From Tetrastigma voinierianum (lineage: Eukaryota; Streptophyta; Magnoliopsida; Vitales; Vitaceae), in NCBI GenBank assembly GCA_016808115.1, contig JAEQBH010002182.1, forward strand, positions 930,001 through 994,000: 64,000 nucleotides of DNA, written 5' to 3'. This document shows positions 36,301 to 48,600 of this stretch, one piece after another. The stretch's first letter is position 1, and each line of letters opens with the position of its first letter. Under the pieces are notes generated by a model that saw only the letters and a list, made by a program, of their open reading frames with translations, was not told where the DNA came from and searched no databases. The position numbers and the translations under genes were made by a program.

Positions 36301-39300
36301 TGCCATTTGAGTAAGTTTCAGGTTAGTTTATCATTTAGGTTTACCACGATTAAGAGTTAGTCCTTATAGTCGGGTTGGTCGCCTTAAGGCCCGCTTGGTT
36401 CTTCAGGATATCTTTGGTTATGGATTCGATCATGGTGACATTCTCCCGGTTGCCAAGATTGCTTATGTCCATCTCCTTCTCTCCATAGGTACGCTATGTG
36501 TTCTTGGCCCACTTTGCTCAGGTTGGATATTAAAATGTCTTCCTTCATGTAATCTTGCAGTTTATAGACAACTACAGTTTTGTTGCTTTCGGAGAGTCAC
36601 AGTTTAGTGTCACGGAGTTCTGTGGGCTCTCTATATGGCTTGAAACAATCTCCCTCCCAGTGGTTTGGCCGTTTTAGTTACATTGTTTAGAATTTGGCGT
36701 AGCCGTGGTATAGCGGGAATGGTGGGTTTAATTTTATCATCATAACTCTTCTGGGCAAAGGTATTTATCTAGTTGTTTATGTAGACTACATTGTCACATG
36801 TGCAATGATCAGATGGTATTTAGAAACTAAACAACACCTTTTCACCCACTTTCGTACTCAAAGACTCGGGGAAACTCACTTTGGGAATCGAGATAGCTCA
36901 ATCCAAGCTGTATCACTATTTCCCAACAACAAAAGCATATTTTAGACATCTGGGAGAAACCTATGTTAGATCAGAAACCGCAGGACACTCCTACGGATCC
37001 TAACGTCAAACTCAGATCACGATTGCGAGCCTCTTTAAGATCCTAGAGATATCGACGACTGTGAGGTAAACTCGAACTATCTCCACATTCTACTTTACAT
37101 TTCCTTCCCCGTGGAGTGTTGTTAGTCAATTCACAATACCATGTGATAGCCATCGGGATGCGTTGTAATCCTGCATTCTCGATGAGCATCGCAAGTACAC
37201 CAAGCCAAGGTGTGTTGTACGATAATAGAGGTAATACCCAAGTTGTTGGTTACACGATGCCGTGACTGGCTGCTCTACCCATAGATAGATGCCCAATTTC
37301 CGTGGTACTCGTGTTTTCATTGGTGGTAACCTAATATCCCTAAGAAAGAAGCAAACAATACGTAGCCGCTTATCTAGCGCCAAGCCAGCAGATCGGTACC
37401 GCGCTTCCACAACATGTAAACTCATATGGTCGGTGACACCTTCCCACGAGTTGAGATTTGGAAAGGATGAACAGATAAAGCTCGCCCTGTGATAATCAGT
37501 CGCTTGCGATATCGCAGATCCAATCCACCTTTCAATGAAGTCGACCAAACACATCAGCGTTTCGATCGTTATTTCAATGCAGGTAAGATCGCGGACGTGA
37601 CGCTACATACTAGTTTTGTAAATTCAAATGATCAACCAGCGCACATCTTTACTAAACCCTCCGAGGTCCTGTAATTAAATACATTTATAACAAGCTTCGA
37701 CGCATACGACAGGTACGCCACTGGTGAGCGTTAGATATTGTACGCCTTTCCCTTTATTTTCTTACAAAAGATTGTGGGTCCCATGAGCATGTGTATATAT
37801 ATATATATATCCAATATGTAATGCAATAGTTAGTTTTTTCCGTGAATATAATAAAAATTAGGGATTCTCCTTTTTCTCTCTTTACAAATAGGTTATTTGT
37901 GATTAATGAAATACAAAATTTTTCCTTCAATTATCTATGATTATATGGTATCAAAGCCTAGGGCTTGAATTTGTTCAGAAAAGGGCAAATTTGTTAGGAA
38001 AAATTGCAAGAAAAACCTTCATCGCCAACAACAAAACTCCGGCAAATTTTCCAGCGACTCATCTCTGACAAGGGACCCTCCCACCTATATCGCCGTCACC
38101 AGATCTACCCACCGGCGATGAGACCTCCGACAACATACCACTCACACGTCGCTATGCATGGCTGCTTCTTTCAGCCTTGTCCCTCACGCGCCGACACATG
38201 AGGGCCCGTGGAGCACATTCCGGCCACCGGATTTCACTTCCGTTGTCGCCGGCCGCCGACAAAACTCCCCAACAACATTTCTTCTTGGTCTAAGGCCTGT
38301 AGTAGTGCCTTTTTCACTCTTTTGTGTTCGACTGCCCTTGTTTTCTAGGGTTTCTTGATTTTTATGTTATTTGTTGGAGATCCAGTAGCCCTCACGGGTG
38401 TTTTGAGGTTTGCGGGACCAAAATCCATTCAAGTGTTTTTTTTTTCGTGGAAAGGTGGTCATTTTCTTTACAAGATCCTATTTTTTGGTTTTTTTGGATT
38501 TTCAGAGGCTTGTTTGAGTTAGATAGATGATTGTTTGAGTTAGACTTGCCTCCATAACTAACAAGAAACCCTCAGGAGAAGTTGTGTCATTATTGCCATA
38601 ATTCGAGACATGTACGCCATAATTGTAGGAAGTTGAAGAATAAAAATCGAAGATTTCAATCTGTTCATTGCCAGAAATCACTTAAGTCTGCATCTGCTTC
38701 TATCACTACACTCACCGAGTCATGTAAAACCAACACATGTTTTCTTTCATCTTCCTCCATATGGGTCATTGACTCTAGAGCCATTGACCAAATGACAGGT
38801 AATTCCAGTTTATTTACTACGTTTCAGTCTCACCCTTCTACCTCTGCTGTTACCTTTGCAAATGGGTTAACATCTTGTGTCCCTAGGTCAAGGACAATTC
38901 ATCCAACTCCTCTAATCTCTTTTGTTGAGAGAAAAGGAATACATTCATTCTCATTAATTTACTGTAAAAGTTTAAACATACATATTTATACTCTGTTGGG
39001 AAAAAAGGAAAACAGAGTTGCAGTCTAATTAGAAGATTCAAAGTGAGAAGGAAAAGGAATCATAAAATGGATTGTATGACTAAACTTTAACACCCCTCAA
39101 GCTTCGGAACATATAGTCAAAAGGACTAAGCTTTTACATATATACTTATCTTTAGACCTCTAAGAGACTTAGTAAAGATATCTACTAATGGCCATTAGAA
39201 ATGGATAAAATCAGCATTACGCATCCCGATGCAATCTTTTTTCGATAAAGTGGCAATCCACTTCGATGCTGCCGGGCCCTCTCACTAAAAACTCGGGTTA

Positions 39301-42300
39301 GATGAAATATGCAAACCCCATTGATTATCACATATAAGCTTTCATTTGTTCATCTTCCCAAATCTTAGATCTTAGAGAAGATGTTTAACTATACGAAGCC
39401 ACATGTTGCTAAGGCCATAGCACGCACTTGGCTTCTCAAAGACTGATCCGGCCACTACATCCCGTTTCTTACTCTTCTATTGATATTAAGTTACCTCCAA
39501 TGAACACACACAATCGATGTAGAACGCCTATTCAGGTGAGCCTACCCAGCCTACATCATCAGATTCAACAACCCGGGTAGCGACTTCTCGTTTCTCATAC
39601 AACAACCCTTAACCCTCGGTGTTCCTTGATATAATCTGAGAATACGAATTACAACATCCTGGCTATCATAAGGTGATTGCGTAGAACTCATTAACTATAC
39701 TACTGAAACGAAGTCGTGCCGAGCGATAATGAGATAGTTCGCTTTTACCTACAAATCGCTTATATCTCCTTAGATCTTGTAGAAGCTCCCTAACTTGGAT
39801 ACAGTGCTCGACATTCGATCCATAAGAAAGGTTCATGTGCTTATAGTCCAACATAAACAAGAAGTTTATCAATATATCCAAGGTATACTTTCTTTGAGAA
39901 ATAACTACTTTAGAATTAGACTGAGCTACCTCAATGCCTAGAAAATACTAGCTTCTCGTTTTGTCCTAGCATCAAGAGGTGTTGTTTGAGTTTCTGAATA
40001 CCATCCTGGTCACTGCCTGTAATGACAATGTCATCCACATAAACAATCAAGTAAATACACTTTCTACTAGATAAATGATGATAAAAAACGGAATGGTCTA
40101 CTGCGCTTCGAATCATGCCAAACTCCTGAACCACTAAGCTAAACCGACTAAACCAAACTTGAGGAGACTGTTTCAGACCATATAAGGAACGACGAATTCC
40201 AGATACCAAACTGCACTCCCGAAAGCAACAGTAAAACCGTGTGTGGTTACCCATATAAACCTCCCTACGAGATCACTATGAAGAAAGCATTCTTGATATC
40301 CAATCGAAAAAAATGGCCATGAACACAAAGCAGCCCATAGAAAGAAGCAAGCTAACGTAGGCAATTCGCCACCGGAGAAAAGGTATCATATTGCCCGGTT
40401 TATATTGCCGTAGGGTACCCCTCGCAACCAAACGGGCCTTAAGCCAATCAATCTGACCATCAGGTCCCACCTTCACTGTGTAAACCCAACGACAACCAGC
40501 ATGAGACTTGCCATGAGGAAGAGCAACAAGTTCCCATGTGTCATTGGAGTAAAGAGCATCCATTTCAACCATCTCGGCTGTACTGATGAGAGAGAGTCTC
40601 ATTAGTACTTTTTGTGGGTAGACAATATCAAGTTGGAAACAAAGGCAAAGTAGGGTAAAGATAAATGATGAAAGTGAAGAAAAATATCAATAAGATGTGG
40701 GTTAGAAGTAGAGCGGGTACCTTTCCGAATGGAAATAGGTAGATCATCGACGCTAAGGACCGGCTACGAGATGACTCGCAACATAAGAGACGAGTCAACG
40801 CGAGGCCCATAGAGGACGAGGACGGCAGTATAGACTGCTAGCCGAGTCACGAAGATCCGTAGTGGAGAAGGGAAATCGGGAGAGGGTAAAACAAGAGGAA
40901 TAGATAAGACATCTGGAACATAAGGACGCACTGCAGAGGAGAAGAAGGGGGAATCTTCAAAGAAGGTGACATCAGCAGAGATAAAGTAGTGATTAGTATC
41001 AGGAGAATAACAACGATAACCCCTCTGAAGGCGAGAATAACCTAAGAAGACACACTTCGTGGCTTTGGCAGAGAGTTTGTCTTGCCTAGGAGTGAGAATA
41101 TGAACAAAACAAACACAACCAAAGACATGAGGAGGGAGGTAAAAGAGAGGTTGAGTAGGCAAGAAGATGAACGGTGGATAATGACACAGAAATGAGGAGA
41201 GCATACAATTAATCAAATAACAAGCAACTAAGATAGTATCCCCCCAAAAACGTTGAGGAACCTTATGATGGAGGAGAGAGTGCGAAATTGCCCTTCAACT
41301 AAATGATTTATTCTTACGCTCACCACTCCATTCTCACAAGAACAGAAGACAAGATGATTGCGAAGAATCCTACGGGAAGACATACAAGAAGAGAACGGCG
41401 AGAGAAATATTATTTGCATTATCACTGTGAAATACGATCAAGTATTGAATTGAAAGTGCTAATTTCGGAAGATGAAATTTTTTAAAGATAGAAATAACTC
41501 AACTTGAGTTTTCATTAAAATAACCAAGTAATACAGAGAATAATCATCTATAAAAGTAACAAAGTAATCTAAATCTTAAAGTGTAGGTGTACCTAAGGAC
41601 CCCAAACATCAAGTGCGAACAAACTCAAAACGGACTCGTTTCGCGATCTATACGCTGAACAAGACACGAGTATGTTTCCCAAGTCGACAGACTCATACTC
41701 AAGCCGAAGATAAACTAGGAAAAACGAGGAACCACCCGAAACCGGCAGGCCGCATGATCGGTATTAATCATGGCGAGAGGAGCTGCGGAAGTGCACAAAG
41801 TGGAACAAAGAGGCGATGTGAGATGAAAGAGGTCTTGTAACTCATGTCTGATGCCAATCGTCTTCCCCGTACTCCGGTCCTGCAAGGTTGCAAAGTTGTG
41901 TGAAAAAGTAAGTACACAATGAAAGTCACGAGTCAACTTACTAATGGAAATAAGATTAAAAGGAAAATTAGGAACATAAAGTACAGAGGTAAGGGGTAAG
42001 GAAGGGAGGGGACAAACCGAGCTAATGCCTTTAGCTATGGTTTGAGAACCATTAGCTATGGTAATCGAGGTAAAAGGAGCACTTTAAAGGTAAGAGAAGA
42101 AAAAATGTCTTTATTACCAGAGATATGATCGGGGAGGCTCCAAAGATCAAGGATCCACTGCAGTGCATGAATGTGAAGGCAAGCAGACATTACCTGCCTC
42201 GACAACGTAAGCAATGGAAGAAGATTCGATCGCTGGAGCGGCACGGCGTACTCTCATATTCACCGGGCGTAAGAATGACCCCGAGGTGTGGATTTAGCTC

Positions 42301-45300
42301 CGGCATGTAACCCGAACATGATGAATGATCAGAAGACTGAGTCAAATGAGCAGTACGAGGAGGTCGGCCGTGTAACTGATAGCATCAATCACGGGTGTGT
42401 CCAAACCTATGGCAGTATGTGCATTGAGAACGTTGTCCTCTACCTCGGTTGCTACCACATCCACCTCTAGAATCACCCCGAGAAAAAGATTGAGAAACCA
42501 TCACAGAAGTGTCCAATGTAATCTCAGATCGCATGGATTGAGTGGTAGTGGAGGTGTGACGAAGTAACCGAGCAAGAGCCTCATCAAAGTTTGGAAAACC
42601 GTCAAATGAAATATCCGCTCCCGCGTTCCTGCAACTGCCCGAGGTTGCCAGAAGAATGACTAAAAACTCGATCCATCTTGGACAGAGTCTCTGCGATTAG
42701 TAGACTTTTGGGCAAAATGTAGATAAGTCTTATCCCATGGGCGCATATCTGTCCACCATAAGAAGATATATCCATATCGAGTCAAGCTTCAAATTACGAT
42801 GGAGGATATTACCCTAGAGACAATATCATTAGTGTAGAGTTTCTTTACCCGATTCCGTAGAGTGTAGCAAGTTTTATAGCCCCAATATTATATAGCTTCC
42901 TAAGATCAGATTACAAAGAATATCGCAAAGTAAAGCATCGCTTTCCATCGAGTACATTTATCTTTCGTGAATACCGTGTCCTCGTCCTCCTATTGCAGCC
43001 TCATGTTGACTCATCTCTTACGCCGCAGCCATCTCCTCGGTCCGGCTCAAGAACCACCATGATCTACTTATTACATATTCTGGAAAGGTACCCGCTAGGG
43101 TAATCTCTGGGCCCTCTTAATCCCAAAAAGCTAGCTCAAGGAGATGAGGTTTTCCTCACACTTATAAAATTCAACACTAACCCTTCCACAATCGACGCAG
43201 GTGATAACCCAACAATCTCCCCCACACACAGTCGGCCTGGTCGAAGAAACGACAACCCGCTTCTCCCAGGTCGAGACTCGTTGATAACCCTCGGGCCTGA
43301 TACCATAAGCCGAGAGAAGAATACATTCATTCTCATTAATTTACAAAAGGAGAAAACATACATATTTATACTATATGTTAGGGAAAAAAAGGAAACAGAG
43401 TTAGAGTCTAAGACTAAAGCGAGAAGAAAAGAATCCTAAATAGATTAGGAGACTAAACCTTAACAACTTTGACCTTTGTTCTGAATTTACCACTATTCTC
43501 TTTTAATTTAATTTATGTGAGTAAACTCACTTGTACACTTAATTGCAGTATCTCATTCTTTTCTGATTATTGTTTGATTAAGGATCTTTCGACGAAGTGG
43601 ATTATTGGTAAAGGACACGAGTCTAGGGGTCTCTACATCCTTGAAACATATGTGCCAAAGTCTGTTGTTTTTCCTAGAGTTGTTACCCCGTTCGAATTAC
43701 ATTGTCGCTCGGGTCATCCTTCTCTATCTCTGTTGAAAAAGTTATATCCTCAATTTTCTAGTTTATCCTCATTGAACTGTGAGTCGTGTCAATATGCTAA
43801 GCTTCATCGTGTGCATCTGAGTCCTAGAGTCAATAAACGAAGCCCGCCCTCGAGTTAGTTCGCTTCAGACGCCAATCTTCGTCTTAACGAGGCCCCAACG
43901 GTCAATATCGTTGAGCCGATGATTTTCTCATCACCGACTTACATCTGATCAAGTCCCAACGTTTCATTTGTACTTCGTCCCAATCAAAACCGACTTCGCA
44001 TCCATCAAACATTGAGATTTATTAACGCCAAATATTTGTTTCCAACATCCATATGCACATGATTTCCATCATCAAGAGTCCTTCATGAATATAATCCTCT
44101 CTAATGGGAATGAGAGAAATAACAGATATCTATTAGATCACCCGCACTTGTTCAAGATTACTTCATATCACTTATATTGATACCCTTTACAACCTTTATC
44201 TGATTACATGATGTTATCATCATCAATATCTGATATTATTTATCATTTCATGTTTCTAAACAATCCATTATTCTATTATATCCCGGTTATATTTCGGGAT
44301 ATTACGGGCGCTGAGTCTGAGATGTTCGGTCTCTCGCAGATCCAAACTTGATCCAAGTCCTTAAAGTGTATCTTTGTGGAATATTCTCGTGGTTAAAAAT
44401 AGTATGCGTTATTGTCCCACTCTTCAATGCCATTTTAAGTGCTTCATTTCGATGTTACAATCTGGCATCACCTCCCATTTTCCCTTTCTTTTCTTGTTAC
44501 TAGTCAAAGGATGGGTGATGATTTATTAGTGTACACTATTTCCTCACCTGTTCCACCGGTCTAATCGATCCTACTCCAGCCTGCCCTGCAAAACCCCATT
44601 ACTCGTGCATATTCTCAGGCTGCACCCTCCGCCTTAAATTCAATGATCACAAGTTTCATCATCAAATCCAATCCAGAATGATGATCTTCCAATTGCTCTT
44701 CATAAAGGTAAACGTCAGTGTGCTCACCCAATCTCTTTGTTTGTTTCTTATAAACATTTGTCATTTTCCTCTTGTTCCTTTATTACATACATCTATTGAT
44801 TCTATCTCTCTTCCTAACATTGTTCGTGAGGCTTTATCTCACCATGGTTGATGAAATGTAGGCTTTAGATGACAATGGTACATGGAACTTGGTGCCATGG
44901 TTCAAAGTCACAAAGATTCATCATCGACTCCTGGTGGGTCCCGACATATCGGTATCGGTTTCTGCACGGCACACGTAAAATAAGATAATTAAAATGTTCA
45001 AAAAATTATAAAAATTATTTTAAAAGATAAGTATAATTAAGTGAATTCAAATTTTTAAAAATTAATAAAAAAATTTATATTCAATATTATTTAAAAAACT
45101 ATAAAAATATCCACATAAAATTATTTATGATAAGTCAAAAATAATTTTATTTAAAGTATAATAGTAGCATACTTACTAGTAGAATAAAATAATCAATTTT
45201 GTGTTGAATAACAATTAGACTAAAATTAAAAAAAAACAATTAGACTAAAATTAAAAAAAACAATTAGACTAAAAAAAAAAAAAAAAACAATTAGACTAAA

Positions 45301-45625
45301 AATCATCATCATCATTAATTATGATGAGGATTAGAACGACAATTCATAATATAAAAATGTTGTTTGAAAGAATTGCTTATAACTTGAATGTGCTATTCGA
45401 GAATAATTGATTTGATCATATGTTATAAAAATAATAATAAATATACAAAAATTAAAAATTATTATATTGATAAAAGCATATTGAAATATATTTAAAGCTT
45501 TGAAATATATTTAAATCTTTCTTATTTATTATTTCATGCCAAATGTTAAATAAAAAAGCAAATAAAATTTATTCTTTTAATATATTTATCTAATCTTTAA
45601 TATCTTAAATTTAAAAATCATAATC

Positions 45626-45680
<55 letters not shown>

Positions 45681-48600
45681 TTGAACCTGTCTTGAATTGG
45701 GAAAATGTGGTCGCTAAGAGTTGAAGGCTCGTCATCCTCTTCCCCTTTCGCTGCTTTGATGGGACATCTAATGACCCTCCGGTCTACACCGTGAAGAAGG
45801 ATAACGGATTGTTGCTAATGGCTTTCAAACCATCGTCTTCGACGATCTCTACTCTTTGAATCACCACCATTTTCATATTTTGGTTCCTGATCGCCCTTGG
45901 TTTTTTATATATAAAGGTTTGATTTGGAGAAAATTGTTCACTTTGGTGGTTGATTTGTGCGGTGATTCCAACATTTGAATTCTAAGATTGAAGGTCTTTG
46001 TCTTGTATCACAGCTGAGCATGGATGCTCAGAGAAGCCAAATGAACCCGCTTGAAAAGCGTTTATGCCTTCAAAAAACTCCGCCCGTGACTTTAGCTGCT
46101 TACCCATCACCATAGAGGGAGCTGCAGACAATCGCCAGAGGCGGAGGATCGCCAACCGCTGCCAACTACCGTCACATATCCTGGTGACCGACTAGTGAAC
46201 GCGTGAGACTCACGCGTTTTTTAATATTAAAAAAAAGCACCTCGAACACCCGTACTCCCCCTTCCTTCCCCTTCCCCTCTTTGACGCAAATGCTGGTAAA
46301 TTTGACCTAATCCATCATTGTGAAAAACAACAACAGTAGACCCAAGCAGCCAAATTCGCCTCCTTTCTCAATGAAAATGAGTAAAGTCCTCTTATGTCTC
46401 AATTTCTCTCCCTATTACCCGAAGATGAAACCCTCTTTTTGCAACAAACCCAGAAAACCCCTTTTCATCAGACTAATACAGACCAATTTTGACTCGGGCA
46501 TCGATCCGGTATCGGCCATAGCCGAAGCGGTTACGACTCGGTCGAGTCGTACCGATCTCGACCGAGATTTCGAACCCTACTTGGTGCCTTTACCTACTGG
46601 AAAGAAGGTTATTGGTCATTGCTAGTGTTTGGTCAGAGTTTAACTCGATGGGTCCGTTGTTAGATCAAGGCCCGTCTTGTTGCCAAGGGCTATGTCTGCA
46701 CTTACTGCATTGGACACATGATACTTTTCTCCCGTAGCCTAAGCCGATATCCGTCGTCTCGTTTATTTCTCTTGGTCTTTCCTATGATCGGGACTCTTAC
46801 ATCGCCCTTGATATCAAGAATGTTTTTCTATATGGAGATCATTGAAAAGAAAGCTTATATTATGGAGCAACCCCTCCGGCTCAGCGGTTCGTGGGAGATG
46901 TAGCTGTGTCGCCTTTCGAAAATCTATGTATAGTTTGAAACAAAGTCCCTGTACTTGGTTTAACAAATTCAATTAGGTAGTTGAGACATTTGGCATGCAG
47001 AAGAGTAAGTCTGACCACTTCGTCTTCTATAAGAATTCCAGTTCTGGTATTATTCTACTGGTAGTGTATGTGGATGATATTGTCATCACTAAGAGTGACT
47101 CCAAAGGTATATTATCTCTTAAACTTTGTTCACGCTGGCCACAAAGGATTTGGGCTAGTATTGAAGTATTCGAGTGTCAAGCCATGAGAAGTAAGCAGGG
47201 AATAATGTTATCTCAATGAAAATATGTGCTCGATTTGTTATCTGAGACAGGGAAATTGGGTGCCAAACCGGGTAATACTCCTATGACTCCTAATGTGCAA
47301 ATCACTAAGGAAGGAGACCTATTTGAAGACCCTAAGTGTTACAAAAGATTGGTTGGGAAATTGAATTATCTTACAGTAACTCACCCGGATAGTACTTATT
47401 CAATAAGTGTTTTGAGTCAGTATATGTCATCTTCCATAGTCAGTCATTGGGAAGCTGTAGAACATATCATATGCTATTTGAAAGAAGTTTCTAGATGTGG
47501 AATATTGTATAAGAAGCATAGGCATACCAGAATTAAGTGCTTTTCTGACGCAAATTGGGCAAGATCTAAGAAATATATGAGATCCACCTCAGGATATTGT
47601 CTTTTTTGGAGGAAATTTTATCTCATGGAAGAGTAAGAAGCAAAGTGTTGTCTCGCAGTCTAGTGCGGAGTCAGATTATAGAGCTATGGCACGATCTGTA
47701 TGCAAGATCATCTGGATACGTCAGTTATTAATGGAAGTGAGCATCGAAACTTCAGTACTAGCGAAGATTTGGTGTGATAACCAAGTTGCCATGCACATAG
47801 CATCTAACCCAGTATTTTATGAACGGACCAAACATATTAAGATAGATTGTCATTTTGCCTGTGATAAGATCCAGTTGGGGTTGATCTCTACAGGATATAT
47901 AAAGATTGGAGAACAATTAGGAGATCAAGTTAGTTATCTTTGTAGCAAGTTGAGCATGATCAACATCTATGCTTTACCTTGAGGGAGAGTGTTATAGTAT
48001 TGTAGAATTAGAAACTAGTTGGGAAAAGGAAACATGTCGAGTTAGGAAACGTCATATTCTTTGGATTGTCTTGTATATAAATAGGTTTATTTCTAATCAA
48101 TGAAACACACAATTTTTCCTTCAATTATCTATGATTACAATTATTAAGCAAGTGACAAGAATCAAACAGGGTGAGTACACAAGACAATCAGCTTAAATCA
48201 ATCTCATCATCCCAACTACAGAGGAACAGTGACAGGGTAACAGAAATTTGCTTTAGTTATGTCATCTTGACGAAAGCCATATCCTCATTAATGACTCCAG
48301 AAGATGCTAATTTCTGTCAGGGTCAAACAGAACAAGCAATCCTATGTTATGCGAATCAATAAAGAAACAAGGTTAGATGGAACATCAGCATTCGTCTGTC
48401 TATAATGCTTTACCTCATTTATTTGGAAATCAGTGACAGAAATGCTAGTTCACAAAGCAAAGACTTGTCACTGACTTTTCCTTTTTGCTAGTTTCTTTTC
48501 TGAAAGGCAAATAGGAAATTAGATTATGGGCACCTAACCAAAAAAGAAGCCACACGCCCAGTACACTAGTGCTCAAGGGCCACGAAGAAAACAAAAAACA

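Larger units (their letters stand above)
33196..37886 (+). mobile_element. Ty1/copia element B, inserted in the 5' LTR of copia C
   Basis: LTRs at 33196-33351 (TGTTAGATATTG...TTCACA) and 37729-37886 (start mutated to CG). AATAG is duplicated at 33191-33195 and 37887-37891. The primer site TGGTATCAGAGCC is at 33352. Coding remnants run in order: gag with a CCHC knuckle (CPHCTYCNKLGHTRDHC) at about 34385-34460, protease-like WILDFGASDH at about 34665, integrase at about 35170-35830 (KATKCIFLGYSRLQKGYRCY), and RT at about 36380-36900, where the catalytic YVDD reads YVDY (36778-36789). The last kilobase (about 36.9-37.7 kb) is heavily scrambled. Inactive. Confidence 0.9.
38923..43465 (-). mobile_element. 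Ty1/copia element D, inverse orientation, inserted in the pol of copia C
   Basis: LTRs at 38923-39092 and 43306-43465 share catt(c)attctcattaattta and ...taaac(t/c)ttaaca. A reverse-complement primer site (TGGTATCAGGC) lies at 43295-43305, just inside the right LTR; a purine tract complement (cccctcaagc) follows the left LTR. The flanks tcttt and acttt match at 4 of 5. Minus-strand coding: gag at about 42300-43050, integrase at about 40770-41430 (KATKCVFLGYSRLQRGYRCY), RT at about 39950-40600 (GCRWVYTVKVGPDG, SLYGLKQSPQVWFSRF) with YVDD at 40030-40041, then RNase H remnants. It is close to copia B in its integrase C-terminus but has different LTRs. Inactive. Confidence 0.88.
44897..46578. mobile_element. 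MULE-like element inserted in the RT region of copia C
   Basis: acttggtgcc occurs directly before (44887-44896) and after (46579-46588) the insert. The copia RT reading TWNLVP...LPTGKK resumes across it. A 9-10 bp duplication is typical of MULEs. The ends are inverted and similar: ATGGTTCAAAGTC at the left, and AGGGTTCGAAATC as the reverse complement of the right end. The 1.68-kb interior has an AT-rich half (45000-45680) and a GC-richer half (45690-46570). I recognise no transposase, so it is non-autonomous. Confidence 0.75.
33087..48139 (+). mobile_element. Ty1/copia element C, host of three nested insertions
   Basis: The 5' LTR is in two parts (33087-33195 and 37892-37945) because copia B sits inside it. 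The 3' LTR is 47990-48139. Both start TGTTATAGTATTG. ATTAT flanks the whole at 33082-33086 and 48140-48144. The primer site TGGTATCAAAGCC starts at 37946. Coding remains: a CCHC knuckle (CHYCHNSRHVRHNC) and protease-like WVIDSRA at about 38580-38800; after copia D, a GAG-pre-integrase segment (HCRSGHPSLSLLKKL) at about 43470-43860; degraded integrase; RT from 46589 with YVDD at 47067-47078; RNase H (LVGKLNYLTVT) to about 47980. It sits in the 18.9-kb intron of the large gene, antisense to it. Confidence 0.9.

Noticed and set aside
37126..37554. 142-codon minus-strand ORF
   Set aside because: Antisense to the scrambled RNase H part of copia B, with no recognisable domain.
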